Notes: generated by a model not told the origin, from the sequence alone. A DNA stretch of 64,000 nucleotides from Bacillus sp. AFS037270 (GCF_002585305.1 NZ_NUNF01000032.1:62001-126000); one strand, 5' to 3'; counted from the first letter of the stretch, positions 8,927 to 18,691 are shown. Numbers and translations: made by a program.

Positions 8927-10137
8927 TATTTACTGGCGCCAAACGTCCCATAATCTTTAATCGTCAATTTTACATTATACTTGATAGGAACGTTACTAAA
9001 TCTTTCATCCCAATCTTTTTTGACTTTTTCCCATAATTTTGGATGCTCTATTCTTAATTGGTTGCCAAACCCGGCAACGTCTGTTTGATATTCTTTTTGC
9101 ATTTTGTCTGTTACATTGTGTACGAGATGCTTTACTTCTTTTTCAGCAGCCTTTTTTGTCCGGTTGAGAAATTTGTTATTAAAAGGATTTCCCTTCGCAA
9201 CCCAATTTTCGGATAGACGTCCCTCCGATTCGATGTTGACATCAAAGGATATGTCTTCTCCTTTCACATGCGGTATGATTTTGCTATTCATTGTTTCTAT
9301 CTCGTAAATAATGAGTTCTTTTGTCTCTTGATCAAAGCTTTTCACTACACCGCCTTTTCCTTTCCCAGTAATCCAAGTGATCCCCTCTAATTCCTCTTCA
9401 TTCAAAAAACCAACTAGCTTTTTTGTCTTTCCATTGATCACCGCAGCACCCGCAAACTTAACTTCTCCGTTCGCGGAGACGACATTTTGCAGCAAAAAAC
9501 TGGATTCCGACTGCATCTTGCCTGTTAATTTAGCCAGCGGCATAGGAGGCAAAATCCTTGTTGTTCTGGATTGACTCTCTGTCGTTTTAACTAAGCTAAA
9601 CGCTGAAACTTCTCCCGGATTGTTTAATTCAAGCGCCTTACTGGCTCGTCCCTTGCTAATGATGACGAGACAGCTTGGTCTAATCTCATTATCACGGAGA
9701 AATTCATTAAGTAATCGGTCCAAGCTATATGTACGCAAAAGTTTCTCACCAATCACGATCACTTTCGTGTGTTGACTGGTAAAGTTCCCCTTTCCGTTCA
9801 ATGGCAGTTCACGAATGATTTGGTGGATAGAATCTCCCGTATCAGAAATATTAAGGTATGTTTTTTGTTGTGTACCAGTACCTTTATTGCCCGCGCCGGT
9901 TGCTTGTGCGTTAATAAATTGGTGGGTCAGGGTGATGATGTTTCTTTTCGGATATCCTCCGCCCTGTTCCTCCAGCTCTTTCTCAGTGGCTGACTCCTTG
10001 CCTTTATCTAATGCGATACCGACCTCTAATCGAAGTTCTTCAATTTCGTGACTGCTCCAGCATCCTGTAAGAGACAGGAGTAGAAAAAGTGATAGCGAAA
10101 CCAGAAGGAATTGTCTGCTTTTAAAGTTTTTCTTCAT
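8926..10137 (-). CDS. Spore germination lipoprotein, GerAC/Ger(x)C family
   Basis: This is the C subunit of a GerA-type nutrient germinant receptor, a lipoprotein on the outer face of the inner spore membrane. I chose the ATG at 10137 (403 residues) because a signal peptide with lipobox LTGC begins there. A longer in-frame reading upstream lies inside gerAB and would hide the signal. The lipobox cysteine is followed by WSSHEIEEL, typical of the family. The C-terminal Ger(x)C domain holds the conserved tail with KxWEKVKKDWDE. It is the last gene of the operon, overlapping gerAB by 17 bp. The germinant specificity is unknown. Confidence 0.92.
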   Translation of the reverse strand: MKKNFKSRQFLLVSLSLFLLLSLTGCWSSHEIEELRLEVGIALDKGKESATEKELEEQGGGYPKRNIITLTHQFINAQATGAGNKGTGTQQKTYLNISDTGDSIHQIIRELPLNGKGNFTSQHTKVIVIGEKLLRTYSLDRLLNEFLRDNEIRPSCLVIISKGRASKALELNNPGEVSAFSLVKTTESQSRTTRILPPMPLAKLTGKMQSESSFLLQNVVSANGEVKFAGAAVINGKTKKLVGFLNEEELEGITWITGKGKGGVVKSFDQETKELIIYEIETMNSKIIPHVKGEDISFDVNIESEGRLSENWVAKGNPFNNKFLNRTKKAAEKEVKHLVHNVTDKMQKEYQTDVAGFGNQLRIEHPKLWEKVKKDWDERFSNVPIKYNVKLTIKDYGTFGASK

Positions 10138-11245
10138 ATTTTCTATCCTTCCATTTTGCGATGATAAGAAGCAGAATAGGAAGTACAGCAAATAAATACA
10201 ACGCGGCATTCCCGATCATATCCCCGAGTTTAAATAGTTTATTGATCGTTTTAGGCACCATGGAAATGATGTAAATAAGCGGAAGCAAGCCATACATAAA
10301 TCGATTAATCTTGCTTTGAAATAGTTGAGCCAGTCCCAAGGCAGCCGCATAATACATGATGGTAAAAGTGGCAAACATTTGCATGATCCAGATCACGAGT
10401 AACACAGACTCAAACCGTTCAAATAACAAACCGTGGATTTCAAAGCTTCGGATGAGATCAAGCGTTGGCCATGTTCTCGTGGTGACTCCATCGATGGATA
10501 GGGCTCCGATGACCATCACAACGGTAATGACGTAAAAGGCTAAGGGGATAGCTGTTCCAACGAGAACCGATTTTACGGCTTTGTTGGGCTGTTGCATAAA
10601 CGCCAAAACAATCAGCATGATTTCAGGACCTGTATAGGCGAGAGCTGTTGTCTTGATCCCTTTTAGTACCGGTACGACTCCCAGCCCTAATATCGGACGC
10701 AGGTTATCAATCTCAAATAATTTAAAGCTTAGGAAGGCGACCAGCAAAAAAAAGATAACCGTAATAGGGAATATAATTTCAAACAGACGAGCAATTGGAT
10801 TGATGCCGTCCATCATCAGGTAGAGGCTTATCCACATAAAAGGCATGACAATGGCCCAGGTGGGGGTGCCTTCTAGTAAGAAAAAACTTGTCACTTCCGC
10901 CATTGAACGAATTTGAAAGCTGGCTGAAAAAAGAAAATAACTTATAACGAGCAAACTAAGCAACCCGCCGACCCATTTCCCGACAATTTCCTTGTTGTAT
11001 TGGTAAAATGTTTTTTCAGGGAATTGTTGGCATAATTTCACGATGATGATAGATGCTATCATCGTCATCAGTCCGCCTAAAATAACGGTGATCCAAATAT
11101 CAGGTGTTTTTACTTTCTCAACGGCTGATCTCGGCAGGGTAAGAACCCCTGTTGCAAGTATCGTATTGGTGACGATCACAACCGTTTGTGGAGTGGTAAT
11201 TTGGTCTTTGGGAATGCTCATCTTCCTGGAACAACTTCCTTTCAT
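10121..11245 (-). CDS. Spore germination permease-like B subunit, GerAB family
   Basis: The 374-residue product is the integral-membrane B subunit of a germinant receptor, an APC-superfamily protein with about ten membrane segments that binds the small-molecule germinant. The family start TTPQTVVIVTNTILATGVLTLPR is visible just after the N-terminus. The ATG at 11245 has AAAGGA about 9 bases upstream and lies 6 bp after the gerAA stop. An ATG at 11221 (MSIPKDQ) is a possible alternative with poorer spacing. It is followed by an overlapping gerAC. Confidence 0.92.
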   Translation of the reverse strand: MKGSCSRKMSIPKDQITTPQTVVIVTNTILATGVLTLPRSAVEKVKTPDIWITVILGGLMTMIASIIIVKLCQQFPEKTFYQYNKEIVGKWVGGLLSLLVISYFLFSASFQIRSMAEVTSFFLLEGTPTWAIVMPFMWISLYLMMDGINPIARLFEIIFPITVIFFLLVAFLSFKLFEIDNLRPILGLGVVPVLKGIKTTALAYTGPEIMLIVLAFMQQPNKAVKSVLVGTAIPLAFYVITVVMVIGALSIDGVTTRTWPTLDLIRSFEIHGLLFERFESVLLVIWIMQMFATFTIMYYAAALGLAQLFQSKINRFMYGLLPLIYIISMVPKTINKLFKLGDMIGNAALYLFAVLPILLLIIAKWKDRKYEEKL

Positions 11246-11251
11246 CGCGAG

Positions 11252-12823
11252 CTATCCTTTGCGGCCGGCATTTTTTGTATCCATTATTTTTGGACGGCGT
11301 TTCATCATCATAAGTGGCATGCGAACCATAAAATCTTTCCAATCCCTTAAGTAATAAGGCACAGGCGGACTGGTATAAGGGGTACCAAAACTCTTCAATT
11401 TGACTAAATGACTGCAAAGAAAAAGAAAAAACAGAATAATCCCGTACAATCCAAATATAGCCGCGCAAAACATGGCGACAAAACGGAGAATACGCAGCGT
11501 AATTCCCGTGCTATACTGTGGAATGGTAAAGGAGGAAATGGCGGTTACCGCCACGACAATTACCATAATCGGACTGATGATTCCTGCTTGTACGGCTGCT
11601 TCGCCAATGATTAGACCGCCGACAATCCCCATCGCGGGGCCAATCGGCTTGGGTAAGCGCAGCCCGGCTTCCCGCAAAATTTCGATGGCTACTTCCATAA
11701 TCAATGCTTCTATAAGCGAAGGAAAGGGAACGCCCTGCCGCGTTCCTGAGATGGACATCGCCAGCTTGGTTGGGATCAATCCGGGATGAAACGAGATAAA
11801 GGCAATATATAATGCAGGGGTAAAAAGAGAAATAAAGGCTGCAAAAAAACGCAATAGGCGGACGAAGGTGCCAGAAATCCAACGTTCATAATAGTCCTCC
11901 GGCGATTGCAATAGCATGCTAAAGGTAACCGGAGCGATTAGAGCGAAGGGTGTCCCATCTAACAAAATCGCTACCCGTCCTTCCATTAAGGCACTGATAA
12001 CGCGGTCAGGCCGCTCTGTATTCTGTATTTGCGGAAAAGGACTGAGATAATGATCTTCGATGAGCTGCTCGATATAGCCGGATTCGGCTACATGATCAAT
12101 ATCGATTTTGTTGATTCTTTTCTTAACCTCTTCTACTAATTGCGGGTCAGCAATCTCCTTCATATAGGCAACGACCAGTTCTTTTTTTGTCCGTTTTCCT
12201 ACCTGGAATTTTGTTAAGGATAAGTTCTCGTTTTCACCATGACGCCGTAATAGGGCCGTATTATCGCTTAGGCTTTCCGTGAAACCTACTCGTGGACCTC
12301 TGACTAATCCCTCTGATACGGGATCTTCAATACTCCTTGTTTTTCCTTTCGCTGTACCAAGAATAAACGCGTCTGATGATCCATCCATCAAAAGAGCTGT
12401 CGAACCTGTTAGAACTTTTGTCATCACCTCTTTGATATGATGGGTTTCGTTTACTTCGCTAATGGAAAGAACTTGATTTTTTATCAACTCTGTTAAAAGG
12501 GTCCCTTTCTCATAAGCTGGCTGGTGGTTATATTCCTTTGAAAAATCAGCCATCAATGATTTCATAATATGAGTGTCGATCAGTTCCTTATCTGACAGCC
12601 CCTCTACATAAATGATGGCTGCACGAATGTTTGTACGCCCAATTTTAAATTCCCGTAAATGGACATCATCATGATCATCGATTTCTTTTCTGACAAGATC
12701 CAGATCATCGTTAAAATTACCGGTAAATGGAGCGGATAAATAGGGAGGGATAGTAGATTCCTGTGTATCGGCATTTCTTTTTGTTTTTTTGTACTTTAAT
12801 TTCCGTGCTCTCATTTCGATCAC
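11252..12823 (-). CDS. Spore germination A subunit, GerAA family
   Basis: This 523-residue A subunit of a GerA-type receptor has a large hydrophilic N-terminal part (about 1-290, with the [17 protein letters not shown] segment and [20 protein letters not shown]) followed by about five membrane helices, including the conserved [26 protein letters not shown] stretch. The GTG at 12823 is favoured because it overlaps the stop of the upstream small gene as GTGA, implying translational coupling. An ATG nine bases further in is the alternative. Together with GerAB and GerAC it should form the receptor and channel triggered by amino acids or sugars. Confidence 0.92.
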   Translation of the reverse strand: MIEMRARKLKYKKTKRNADTQESTIPPYLSAPFTGNFNDDLDLVRKEIDDHDDVHLREFKIGRTNIRAAIIYVEGLSDKELIDTHIMKSLMADFSKEYNHQPAYEKGTLLTELIKNQVLSISEVNETHHIKEVMTKVLTGSTALLMDGSSDAFILGTAKGKTRSIEDPVSEGLVRGPRVGFTESLSDNTALLRRHGENENLSLTKFQVGKRTKKELVVAYMKEIADPQLVEEVKKRINKIDIDHVAESGYIEQLIEDHYLSPFPQIQNTERPDRVISALMEGRVAILLDGTPFALIAPVTFSMLLQSPEDYYERWISGTFVRLLRFFAAFISLFTPALYIAFISFHPGLIPTKLAMSISGTRQGVPFPSLIEALIMEVAIEILREAGLRLPKPIGPAMGIVGGLIIGEAAVQAGIISPIMVIVVAVTAISSFTIPQYSTGITLRILRFVAMFCAAIFGLYGIILFFLFLCSHLVKLKSFGTPYTSPPVPYYLRDWKDFMVRMPLMMMKRRPKIMDTKNAGRKG

Positions 12824-12945
12824 TCATCCTCAGTTTGACGAATCCATTTAAAAAATCGTGAGATCGCGTATGGAATAATACATGCCATAAAAGCTTGCAT
12901 AAAAACACTCCAGTCCGGAAGGTATGAAACAATTGCTTTCCACAT
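12820..12945 (-). CDS. Small one-helix membrane peptide leading the ger operon (possible germinant-receptor D-type subunit)
   Basis: A 41-codon reading frame, [20 protein letters not shown] and on to a TEDE end, runs directly into gerAA with a GTGA overlap. Its ATG at 12945 has GGGGG about 7 bases upstream; an ATG two codons earlier sits against that site. A hydrophobic segment (about residues 15-27, [13 protein letters not shown]) is followed by a basic RFFKWIR patch, as in a single-pass peptide. Some GerA-type operons carry a small fourth D gene, usually somewhat longer with two helices, so this could be a short version. The evidence is spacing, coupling and composition; homology was not tested. 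Confidence 0.6.
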   Translation of the reverse strand: MWKAIVSYLPDWSVFMQAFMACIIPYAISRFFKWIRQTEDE

Positions 12946-13482
12946 TTCCATTCCCCCGTAAAAAATTTCATGTCAGCGAATAATTGATGATACTAGAAGC
13001 ATGTGTCCGTCTAAAATGGTGATTAACTTAAAAGGTTATCATTTATTGGATTGCATGATTGCCAATTCAAGGAATATTACACCAATGCATATTTTTCCTC
13101 AGAATCTCTAATTCATACCTGGTTAATGGCGGAAAATGGTTTTAAATCAGCATAGGGTTGGAAGAAAGAACTTAATCTCATAAGTTGAAATGGCTGATAA
13201 GGCATCCTTTTTGGGTGCTTTTCTTATGTTTAATAAACAAATTCAAGAAAAGTGTAACGATAATAAAAATTATGTAAACTTATTAAAATGTCTTTACAGT
13301 AAAGAGGATTTTTTAACTTGGTTCCTTGATTCAAACACGTTTTATATAAATCGAAAAATGCATGTACTAATAGTCTTTTTGAGCCATTCACTTTAACCAT
13401 TAACTTCGATAAGATAAATATTATAAAAAATTTAAGCACGATTGAGTAAACTCTTTAACTCAGTGAGGGAAAGGAGATCTTT
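12946..13482. other. 537-bp intergenic region without a supported gene
   Basis: This gap lies between the divergent ger operon and the HTH/J-domain gene and must hold both promoters. I see a weak terminator-like hairpin at 13199-13222 and A/T-rich sequence. On the plus strand about 40 codons ending at the TAG near 13156 read like a protein tail (with the segment HTWLMAENGFKSA). They have no start codon or ribosome site, so they may be a decayed gene end or chance. Confidence 0.4.
13199..13222 (+). terminator. Weak terminator-like hairpin
   Basis: AAGGCATCC and GGGTGCTTTT pair with G-T wobbles around a T-rich loop, ending in TTTTC. No intact gene is upstream on this strand, so it may be a relic of the decayed reading frame before it. 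Confidence 0.4.
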
Positions 13483-14274
13483 GTGAACACAGATCAAGCT
13501 TTTGATTTTTTAAAAGCCGCGGGAGTTTCAGACGATATTTGTGTTGAAACGGTAAGACGTTGGCTGCGTGAGCGTAAAATTAAATACGAGGCTAAAGGTG
13601 CATTTCAACAAACAGACTATATACTTCAAAATACAGATCAAGCGATAAACTTATTAAATGATGCAGGTGTTGCTGCAAGTATGGGTATTCAAGTCGTTCA
13701 ACGCTGGCTATATGAGGGTAAGATTCAAAAAGTAGGAAACGGAAATCAACTAACCGAATACATATCAAATGTAAAAAATCCTAAGCATTTAATCAAGCCA
13801 CCTTCAGAGCAAGATAAACTAATCCGGGAATTAAAAGCTAAAGTAAAAGTTCAGGATGACCATATAAAAGAGTTAGAGGAGCTCCATAAATCGTCAGTCA
13901 GGACTATCATTCAGCAAAGAAATAAATTACAAAAAGAAATCCTCAACTTAGAACTTGAAAAAAATGAATTACAAAAGGAAATGAGAAAAGTATTAAAAGA
14001 GAATATTGAACTGAATAGCGAATTGTTATACTTAAAAGAAAAACTTTCTAAACAAGGGAAAAAAGTTCCTGATAGGACCCAGGCCACACCACCAGCACAA
14101 AGACTTGATTTTCGCCAAAAATTAGGGCTATCAAAAACGGCGAGTGAAAAGGAAGTTTTAACAAGATATAAAAAACTATTAAAAATAACCCACCCAGATC
14201 AAGGCGGCAACGCAGTAGTCTTTCATTATGTCAAAACGGATTATGATCAATTTAAAAATAGTTTGCAAGAATAA
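13483..14274 (+). CDS. Tandem helix-turn-helix / coiled-coil / C-terminal J-domain protein of unknown function
   Basis: This 263-residue protein starts at GTG 13483 behind a good AAGGAG site. Residues about 2-48 and 49-95 are two copies of one module: NTDQAFDFLKAAGV with VRRWLRERKI, then NTDQAINLLNDAGV with VQRWLYEGKI. Each looks like a MerR/excisionase-type winged HTH. Residues about 105-195 are strongly charged with heptad-like leucines, a coiled coil likely to dimerise. The C-terminus (about 208-263) is a J domain, LGLSKTASEKEVLTRYKKLL followed by the diagnostic HPD at residues 237-239, so it should stimulate DnaK ATPase. I do not recognise a named family. It could be a DNA-bound co-chaperone that recruits DnaK. 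The methyltransferase start lies just after its stop. Confidence 0.8.
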   Translation: MNTDQAFDFLKAAGVSDDICVETVRRWLRERKIKYEAKGAFQQTDYILQNTDQAINLLNDAGVAASMGIQVVQRWLYEGKIQKVGNGNQLTEYISNVKNPKHLIKPPSEQDKLIRELKAKVKVQDDHIKELEELHKSSVRTIIQQRNKLQKEILNLELEKNELQKEMRKVLKENIELNSELLYLKEKLSKQGKKVPDRTQATPPAQRLDFRQKLGLSKTASEKEVLTRYKKLLKITHPDQGGNAVVFHYVKTDYDQFKNSLQE

Positions 14275-14297
14275 TGGCCTATAAGATGAGGTTAAAT

Positions 14298-14855
14298 ATG
14301 GACATTCAATCAAAATGGAACAATAAACATCGGGAACGGATGGAACAACGCACCGAACCTGCATCGAATGCTAGATTAATGAAGCTAGCGGCTTATCTAA
14401 ATGGTGGCAATGCACTTGATCTTGCCTGCGGTCTAGGAGGAAACAGTTTGTTTCTTTCTCGAAGGGGTTATAACGTACAAGCTATCGATATTTCAGATGT
14501 TGCGATTGCTTATTTACAGGACCAGGCTGCAAAAAATAATTTCCCAATCGATGCAAGGATGGCAGATCTTACTACACTGGACCAACACAGCTGGGACAAC
14601 CAATCCTTTGACATGATTGTTGTCACCTATTACCTAGATCGAACGCTTTTTCCTATGATAAAAAAGATCCTTAAAGCAGGTGGTTACTTTTTCATGGAGA
14701 CCTATTATCAGACACCCAACACTGTGAAACAAGGAGTATCAGATCAGTATAAGCTGAAGCCTAAAGAGTTGTTAAATGAGTTCGGGGAATGGCAAGTTCT
14801 TTATTATGAAGAAAACGAACACGAGGGAAGGCAAACCATCTTTTGTAGAAAATAA
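14298..14855 (+). CDS. Class I SAM-dependent methyltransferase
   Basis: This 185-residue methyltransferase, of the TehB/Methyltransf_25 type, shows motif I ALDLACGLGGNSLFLSRRG and the motif II acid in VQAIDIS. The ATG at 14298 is chosen because GAGG lies 6 bases upstream; an ATG at 14274 overlapping the previous stop has no ribosome site. It is probably co-transcribed with the HTH/J-domain gene 23 bp upstream. The substrate is not identifiable. A hairpin at 14870-14900 ends the unit. Confidence 0.82.
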   Translation: MDIQSKWNNKHRERMEQRTEPASNARLMKLAAYLNGGNALDLACGLGGNSLFLSRRGYNVQAIDISDVAIAYLQDQAAKNNFPIDARMADLTTLDQHSWDNQSFDMIVVTYYLDRTLFPMIKKILKAGGYFFMETYYQTPNTVKQGVSDQYKLKPKELLNEFGEWQVLYYEENEHEGRQTIFCRK

Positions 14856-14869
14856 TAGCGGTTGGAAGA

Positions 14870-14900
14870 AGGCACTGTCCTAAGTATGAGGATGGTGCCT
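14870..14900 (+). terminator. Probable terminator after methyltransferase gene
   Basis: AGGCACTGTCCT and AGGATGGTGCCT form a 12-bp stem with two central mismatches, followed by ATTTTAG. Confidence 0.6.
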
Positions 14901-15025
14901 ATTTTAGTTTCCAGACAGAATTACCGGTTTTATCAAATTATTATATGATTTTTGTGTTAATTTGTTAGGTTTTAAGATTCGTTTAATTTCGATAAGATGT
15001 ATTCAAATAGTAAGGAGGAGGTCAA

Positions 15026-16012
15026 ATGAAAACGATTTTTAAGAAAGCGGATACATTGGTGCTAGAATCCCAAATGGATACGTTGATTCCAAGAAATAAG
15101 AAAAGGGGCTTTTGGAATGTGTTTTTGCAGCAAAAATATTTATATATGATGTCCATCCCTTTTGTTATTCTGGTTATCATCTTTAATTACTTGCCATTAT
15201 GGGGCTGGACAATGGCTTTTCAAAATTATAAGCCAGGAATCTCATTTTCAGAACAGGAGTGGGTCGGGTTTAAAAATTTTGCCGAACTGTTCTCTGACGA
15301 CAGGTTTTACTTAGTACTTCGTAATACACTTGCGATGAGTATCTTGGGATTAGTTGTCGGATTCGTGTTTCCCATTATGTTTGCTGTTCTATTAAATGAA
15401 GTGAGATTATCCTATTTTAAAAGAACGGTCCAAACCATCACTTATTTACCACACTTTGTTTCATGGGTTGTTGTTGCGGGGATTATCACGAAAATGCTCT
15501 CCATTGATGGCGGAGTTGTCAATGAACTATTAGTAAATTGGGGTATTATTGATAAACCAATTCAATTTATGGCAAAAGGTGAATATTTCTGGGGAATTGT
15601 TGTTGCATCTGATTTATGGAAGGAAATGGGCTGGAATGCTATTATCTTTTTAGCAGCGATAGCAGGAATCGATTCACAGTTATATGAAGCAGCAAAAGTT
15701 GATGGAGCAGGCAGATGGAGACAAATTTGGCATGTAACCCTGCCGGGAATTCGCCCGACTATTTTAGTTCTATTAATTCTATCGATTGGACATTTAACAA
15801 GCATCGGCTTTGAAAAGCAATTTTTATTAGGAAATTCCTTAACGGTAGATTATTCAGAGGTACTTGATCTGTATGCATTAAACTACGGTATTGGCTTAGG
15901 ACGTTTCTCTTATGGCACGGCAATAGGGATCTTTAATTCAGTGATTAGTATTATCCTGCTGCTTATTGCCAATGGAATCTTTAAGCGCTTTTCAAATCAA
16001 AGTGTTATGTAA
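15026..16012 (+). CDS. Sugar ABC transporter permease, LplB type
   Basis: The 328-residue inner-membrane permease has six predicted helices. Its EAA loop YEAAKVDGAGRWRQIWHVTLPG near residues 215-236 contacts the ATPase. The N-terminal YLPLWGWTMAFQNYKPG segment is typical of the LplB/YtcP-type oligosaccharide importers of Bacillus and Paenibacillus. AAGGAGGAGG lies just before the ATG. No ATP-binding gene is present in the cluster, so it probably uses a shared ATPase such as MsmX. It pairs with the LplC-type permease 14 bp downstream. Confidence 0.9.
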   Translation: MKTIFKKADTLVLESQMDTLIPRNKKRGFWNVFLQQKYLYMMSIPFVILVIIFNYLPLWGWTMAFQNYKPGISFSEQEWVGFKNFAELFSDDRFYLVLRNTLAMSILGLVVGFVFPIMFAVLLNEVRLSYFKRTVQTITYLPHFVSWVVVAGIITKMLSIDGGVVNELLVNWGIIDKPIQFMAKGEYFWGIVVASDLWKEMGWNAIIFLAAIAGIDSQLYEAAKVDGAGRWRQIWHVTLPGIRPTILVLLILSIGHLTSIGFEKQFLLGNSLTVDYSEVLDLYALNYGIGLGRFSYGTAIGIFNSVISIILLLIANGIFKRFSNQSVM

Positions 16013-16026
16013 GGGGGGAGTGTACT

Positions 16027-16941
16027 TTGGCGAAGACAGTTTCATATGGTAGACAAAAAAACTACGATCGGCTATTTGATATTGGAAATTTTATTTTTCT
16101 TACGGTGGTTGCGATAGTTACAGTTTATCCCTTTTTAAACGTACTGGCTATTTCATTAAACGACTCCATCGATACGGTTCGCGGTGGGATTCATATTTGG
16201 CCGCGGGAATTCACATTAGACAATTACCGTGAAATATTTAAATACGATAATTTAATTACTGGTTTTATCAATTCGGCTACTCGGACTGTTATTGGAACGA
16301 TTCTTGGTGTTTTATCCTCTGCTATGGTTGCGTTTACATTAAGCAGAGCCGATTTTCAGGGCCGAAAAGTGATTTCAACGATTATTGTACTTACGATGTA
16401 TTTTTCAGGCGGTTTAATTCCCGGCTATATGTTAATAAGAGATTTAGGGATGATTAACACCTATTGGGTTTATATCATTCCTGGTATTGTAAACGCTTTT
16501 AATATCATTATTGTACGTTCTTTTATGGATGGGCTTCCTTACTCGCTGCAAGAATCGGCAAAAATTGATGGAGCAAATGATTTTACGATATTTTGGAAGA
16601 TTATTATGCCCCTTTGTAAGCCCGTACTTGCAACCGTCGCCCTGTTTGTAGCAGTTGGTCAATGGAATTCATGGTATGATACCTATTTATTTAACAGTCA
16701 AAACCCAGCCTTAACGACTTTACAATATGAATTAATGAAAATTTTACAAAATACAAATTTGGGGGCTACGGATCCAAATGCCATGAAGGGATTATCAAAG
16801 GATCAAATGGCTCAGTTCGTTTCACCTGAATCTATTAAAATGGCGATTACTATCGTAACAGTTGTTCCTATCCTGATTGTGTATCCATTTGTTCAAAAAC
16901 ATTTTGTACAAGGGATGACGATCGGAGCCGTTAAAAGCTAG
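16027..16941 (+). CDS. Sugar ABC transporter permease, LplC type
   Basis: This 304-residue second permease of the heterodimer has six helices and the EAA loop QESAKIDGANDFTIFWKIIM. The start is TTG 16027, with GGGGGGAG 6 bases upstream; no better ATG lies nearby. The LplC-family traits are the long WPREFTLDNYREIF segment after helix 1 and the PFVQKHFVQGMTIGAVK C-terminus. It lies between the first permease and its binding protein, giving an LplB-LplC-LplA order. Confidence 0.9.
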   Translation: MAKTVSYGRQKNYDRLFDIGNFIFLTVVAIVTVYPFLNVLAISLNDSIDTVRGGIHIWPREFTLDNYREIFKYDNLITGFINSATRTVIGTILGVLSSAMVAFTLSRADFQGRKVISTIIVLTMYFSGGLIPGYMLIRDLGMINTYWVYIIPGIVNAFNIIIVRSFMDGLPYSLQESAKIDGANDFTIFWKIIMPLCKPVLATVALFVAVGQWNSWYDTYLFNSQNPALTTLQYELMKILQNTNLGATDPNAMKGLSKDQMAQFVSPESIKMAITIVTVVPILIVYPFVQKHFVQGMTIGAVKS

Positions 16942-17019
16942 GATAATAAAAAATTTTGGAAAGTGTTTGTTACCAGAGTAATCTGTAAAACAATAATAAA
17001 CGATATTAGGAGGTAAAGT

Positions 17020-18678
17020 ATGAAGCGCACTAGTAGATTTATCTTTTTATCAGTCCTCATTTTTATGCTGGTCATCACTGGCTGCAGCAAAGAAACATCC
17101 AAAGAAAAAGTAACTAAAAATAAGGATGGACAAGTGGAACTAACATTATTTAGTGCCGATCCAAACTCGCAATGGGATAATATGGAGAGCCCCGTAAGTA
17201 AAGTTATTAAAGAAAAAACAGGTGTGACCGTTAAACCTGAATTTGATGTAAACGGTGGTACTCAAAAGATTTCATTAATGGTAGCTAGTGGTGAATACCC
17301 TGATTTAATTTTCCCTAAAGGTAGTGCAGGAACGTTAGTGGAAGCAGGTGCCCTAATTGACCTTACAGATTTAATTAACAAATACGCACCAAACCTTAAG
17401 AAAATTTATGGTGACTATTTTAGCCGATTAAAGTGGAGCAATGATGACAAATCCATTTATATTTTACCAACAAGTTCGATAGATACACAGTACTTTAGTC
17501 CAAGTCATGGTGTAGGACTTCAGAACTCAGTTGTAAAAGAACTTGGTTATCCACAAATCAAGACACTAAAAGATGTTGAAAATGCGGTAAAAGCCTACAA
17601 AGAAAAATATCCAAAAATTGATGGACAAGACACAATTGGTTTATCTTTACTTGCAGATGACTGGCGCATAATGATTTCAACCACAAACCCTGCTTTCTGG
17701 GCAACTGGTGCCTCAGACGATGGTGAATATTACATTGATCCTAAAACCTATAAAGCAACTATGCACTATAAACGTCCAGATGAGAGAGAATATTTCCGCT
17801 GGTTAAACCATATGAACGATATTGGCTTACTTGACCCTGAAAGTTTTGTTCAAAAATATGACCAATATATCGCAAAACTATCTTCTGGCCGTGTCCTTGC
17901 TATTACCGATGATGATTGGGAGTTCGCAGAAGCCCAACGTGCATTGAAGGAACAAGGAAAGGCTGACAGAATGTTTGGTATGTACCCTGCGACTCTTACG
18001 GGTGATATGAAACAAGCAAACTTCCAAAGCAGCGGATACTTAGCTGGCTGGGGAATCGGGATTACAAAAGACTGTAAAGATCCTGTAGCTGCTATTAAAT
18101 TCTTAGATTTCTTAGCTTCAGATGAAGGACAAATTCTTCAGAACTGGGGTATTGAAGGGAAAAACTATACTATTGAAAATGGCAAACGTGTAATTCCTGC
18201 TGATGAAATGCAAAAACGTAATACGGATGCTAACTATGTAAAGAAGACTGGTATTGGCGTATTAAAAGGCTGGGCACCTTCATATGGTGATGGTGTAACG
18301 GATGAAAGTGGTCAAACTTATACGATCGCATCACCAGAACAAGTAAAAGATTCATACACAGACGTAGAGAAGGAAGTATTGAAAAACTATGGTGTTGAAA
18401 TGTGGAGAGATCTTTATCCGAAAGCTGAAGAGTTCACTGTAAAACCTTGGGGTGCCTCTTATAATATCCAAGTTGCAAGTGATTCGGAATTAGCTCTAAT
18501 TGAGAAAAAAGCACTGGATATTGTGAAAAAGCGTATTCCTGAGGCGATTCTTGCAAAACCATCTCAGTTCGACAAAATCTATGATACTTTCCTTAAAGAC
18601 CTCGATGCTGCTGGAGTAGAAAAAGCAGAAAAAGAGCGTACAAAGCTAATCAAAGATAGAGTTGAGCTCTGGAAATAA
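17020..18678 (+). CDS. Extracellular sugar-binding lipoprotein, LplA type
   Basis: This 552-residue solute-binding protein is anchored by a lipid on Cys22 of the lipobox VITGCS. The large size and motifs such as VASGEYPDLIFP and YLAGWGIGITK match the LplA/YtcQ-type binding proteins that take oligosaccharides. AGGAGG precedes the ATG. It follows its two permeases and precedes the GH31 and GH95 hydrolases, so its ligand is probably the oligosaccharide they attack. A short intercistronic hairpin after its stop may protect its mRNA. Confidence 0.92.
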   Translation: MKRTSRFIFLSVLIFMLVITGCSKETSKEKVTKNKDGQVELTLFSADPNSQWDNMESPVSKVIKEKTGVTVKPEFDVNGGTQKISLMVASGEYPDLIFPKGSAGTLVEAGALIDLTDLINKYAPNLKKIYGDYFSRLKWSNDDKSIYILPTSSIDTQYFSPSHGVGLQNSVVKELGYPQIKTLKDVENAVKAYKEKYPKIDGQDTIGLSLLADDWRIMISTTNPAFWATGASDDGEYYIDPKTYKATMHYKRPDEREYFRWLNHMNDIGLLDPESFVQKYDQYIAKLSSGRVLAITDDDWEFAEAQRALKEQGKADRMFGMYPATLTGDMKQANFQSSGYLAGWGIGITKDCKDPVAAIKFLDFLASDEGQILQNWGIEGKNYTIENGKRVIPADEMQKRNTDANYVKKTGIGVLKGWAPSYGDGVTDESGQTYTIASPEQVKDSYTDVEKEVLKNYGVEMWRDLYPKAEEFTVKPWGASYNIQVASDSELALIEKKALDIVKKRIPEAILAKPSQFDKIYDTFLKDLDAAGVEKAEKERTKLIKDRVELWK

Positions 18679-18691
18679 TCATGTCATAAAG

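Noticed and set aside
11118..11882. Open frames antisense to or out of frame within gerAA and gerAB
   Set aside because: They are shadows of well-conserved GerA-family proteins and have no ribosome sites.
12717..12971. 84-codon minus-strand frame across the ger operon start
   Set aside because: It overlaps gerAA and the small coupled gene in another frame; the 41-codon frame has the ribosome site and coupling.
13030..13158. About 42 codons on the plus strand ending at TAG near 13156 and reading like a protein tail
   Set aside because: No start codon or ribosome site and no family recognised; it could be a decayed gene end but is too short to claim.
13190..13396. Open frame of 68 codons on the plus strand after the weak hairpin
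   Set aside because: No ribosome site; the frame starts within the hairpin and the composition resembles A/T-rich non-coding DNA.
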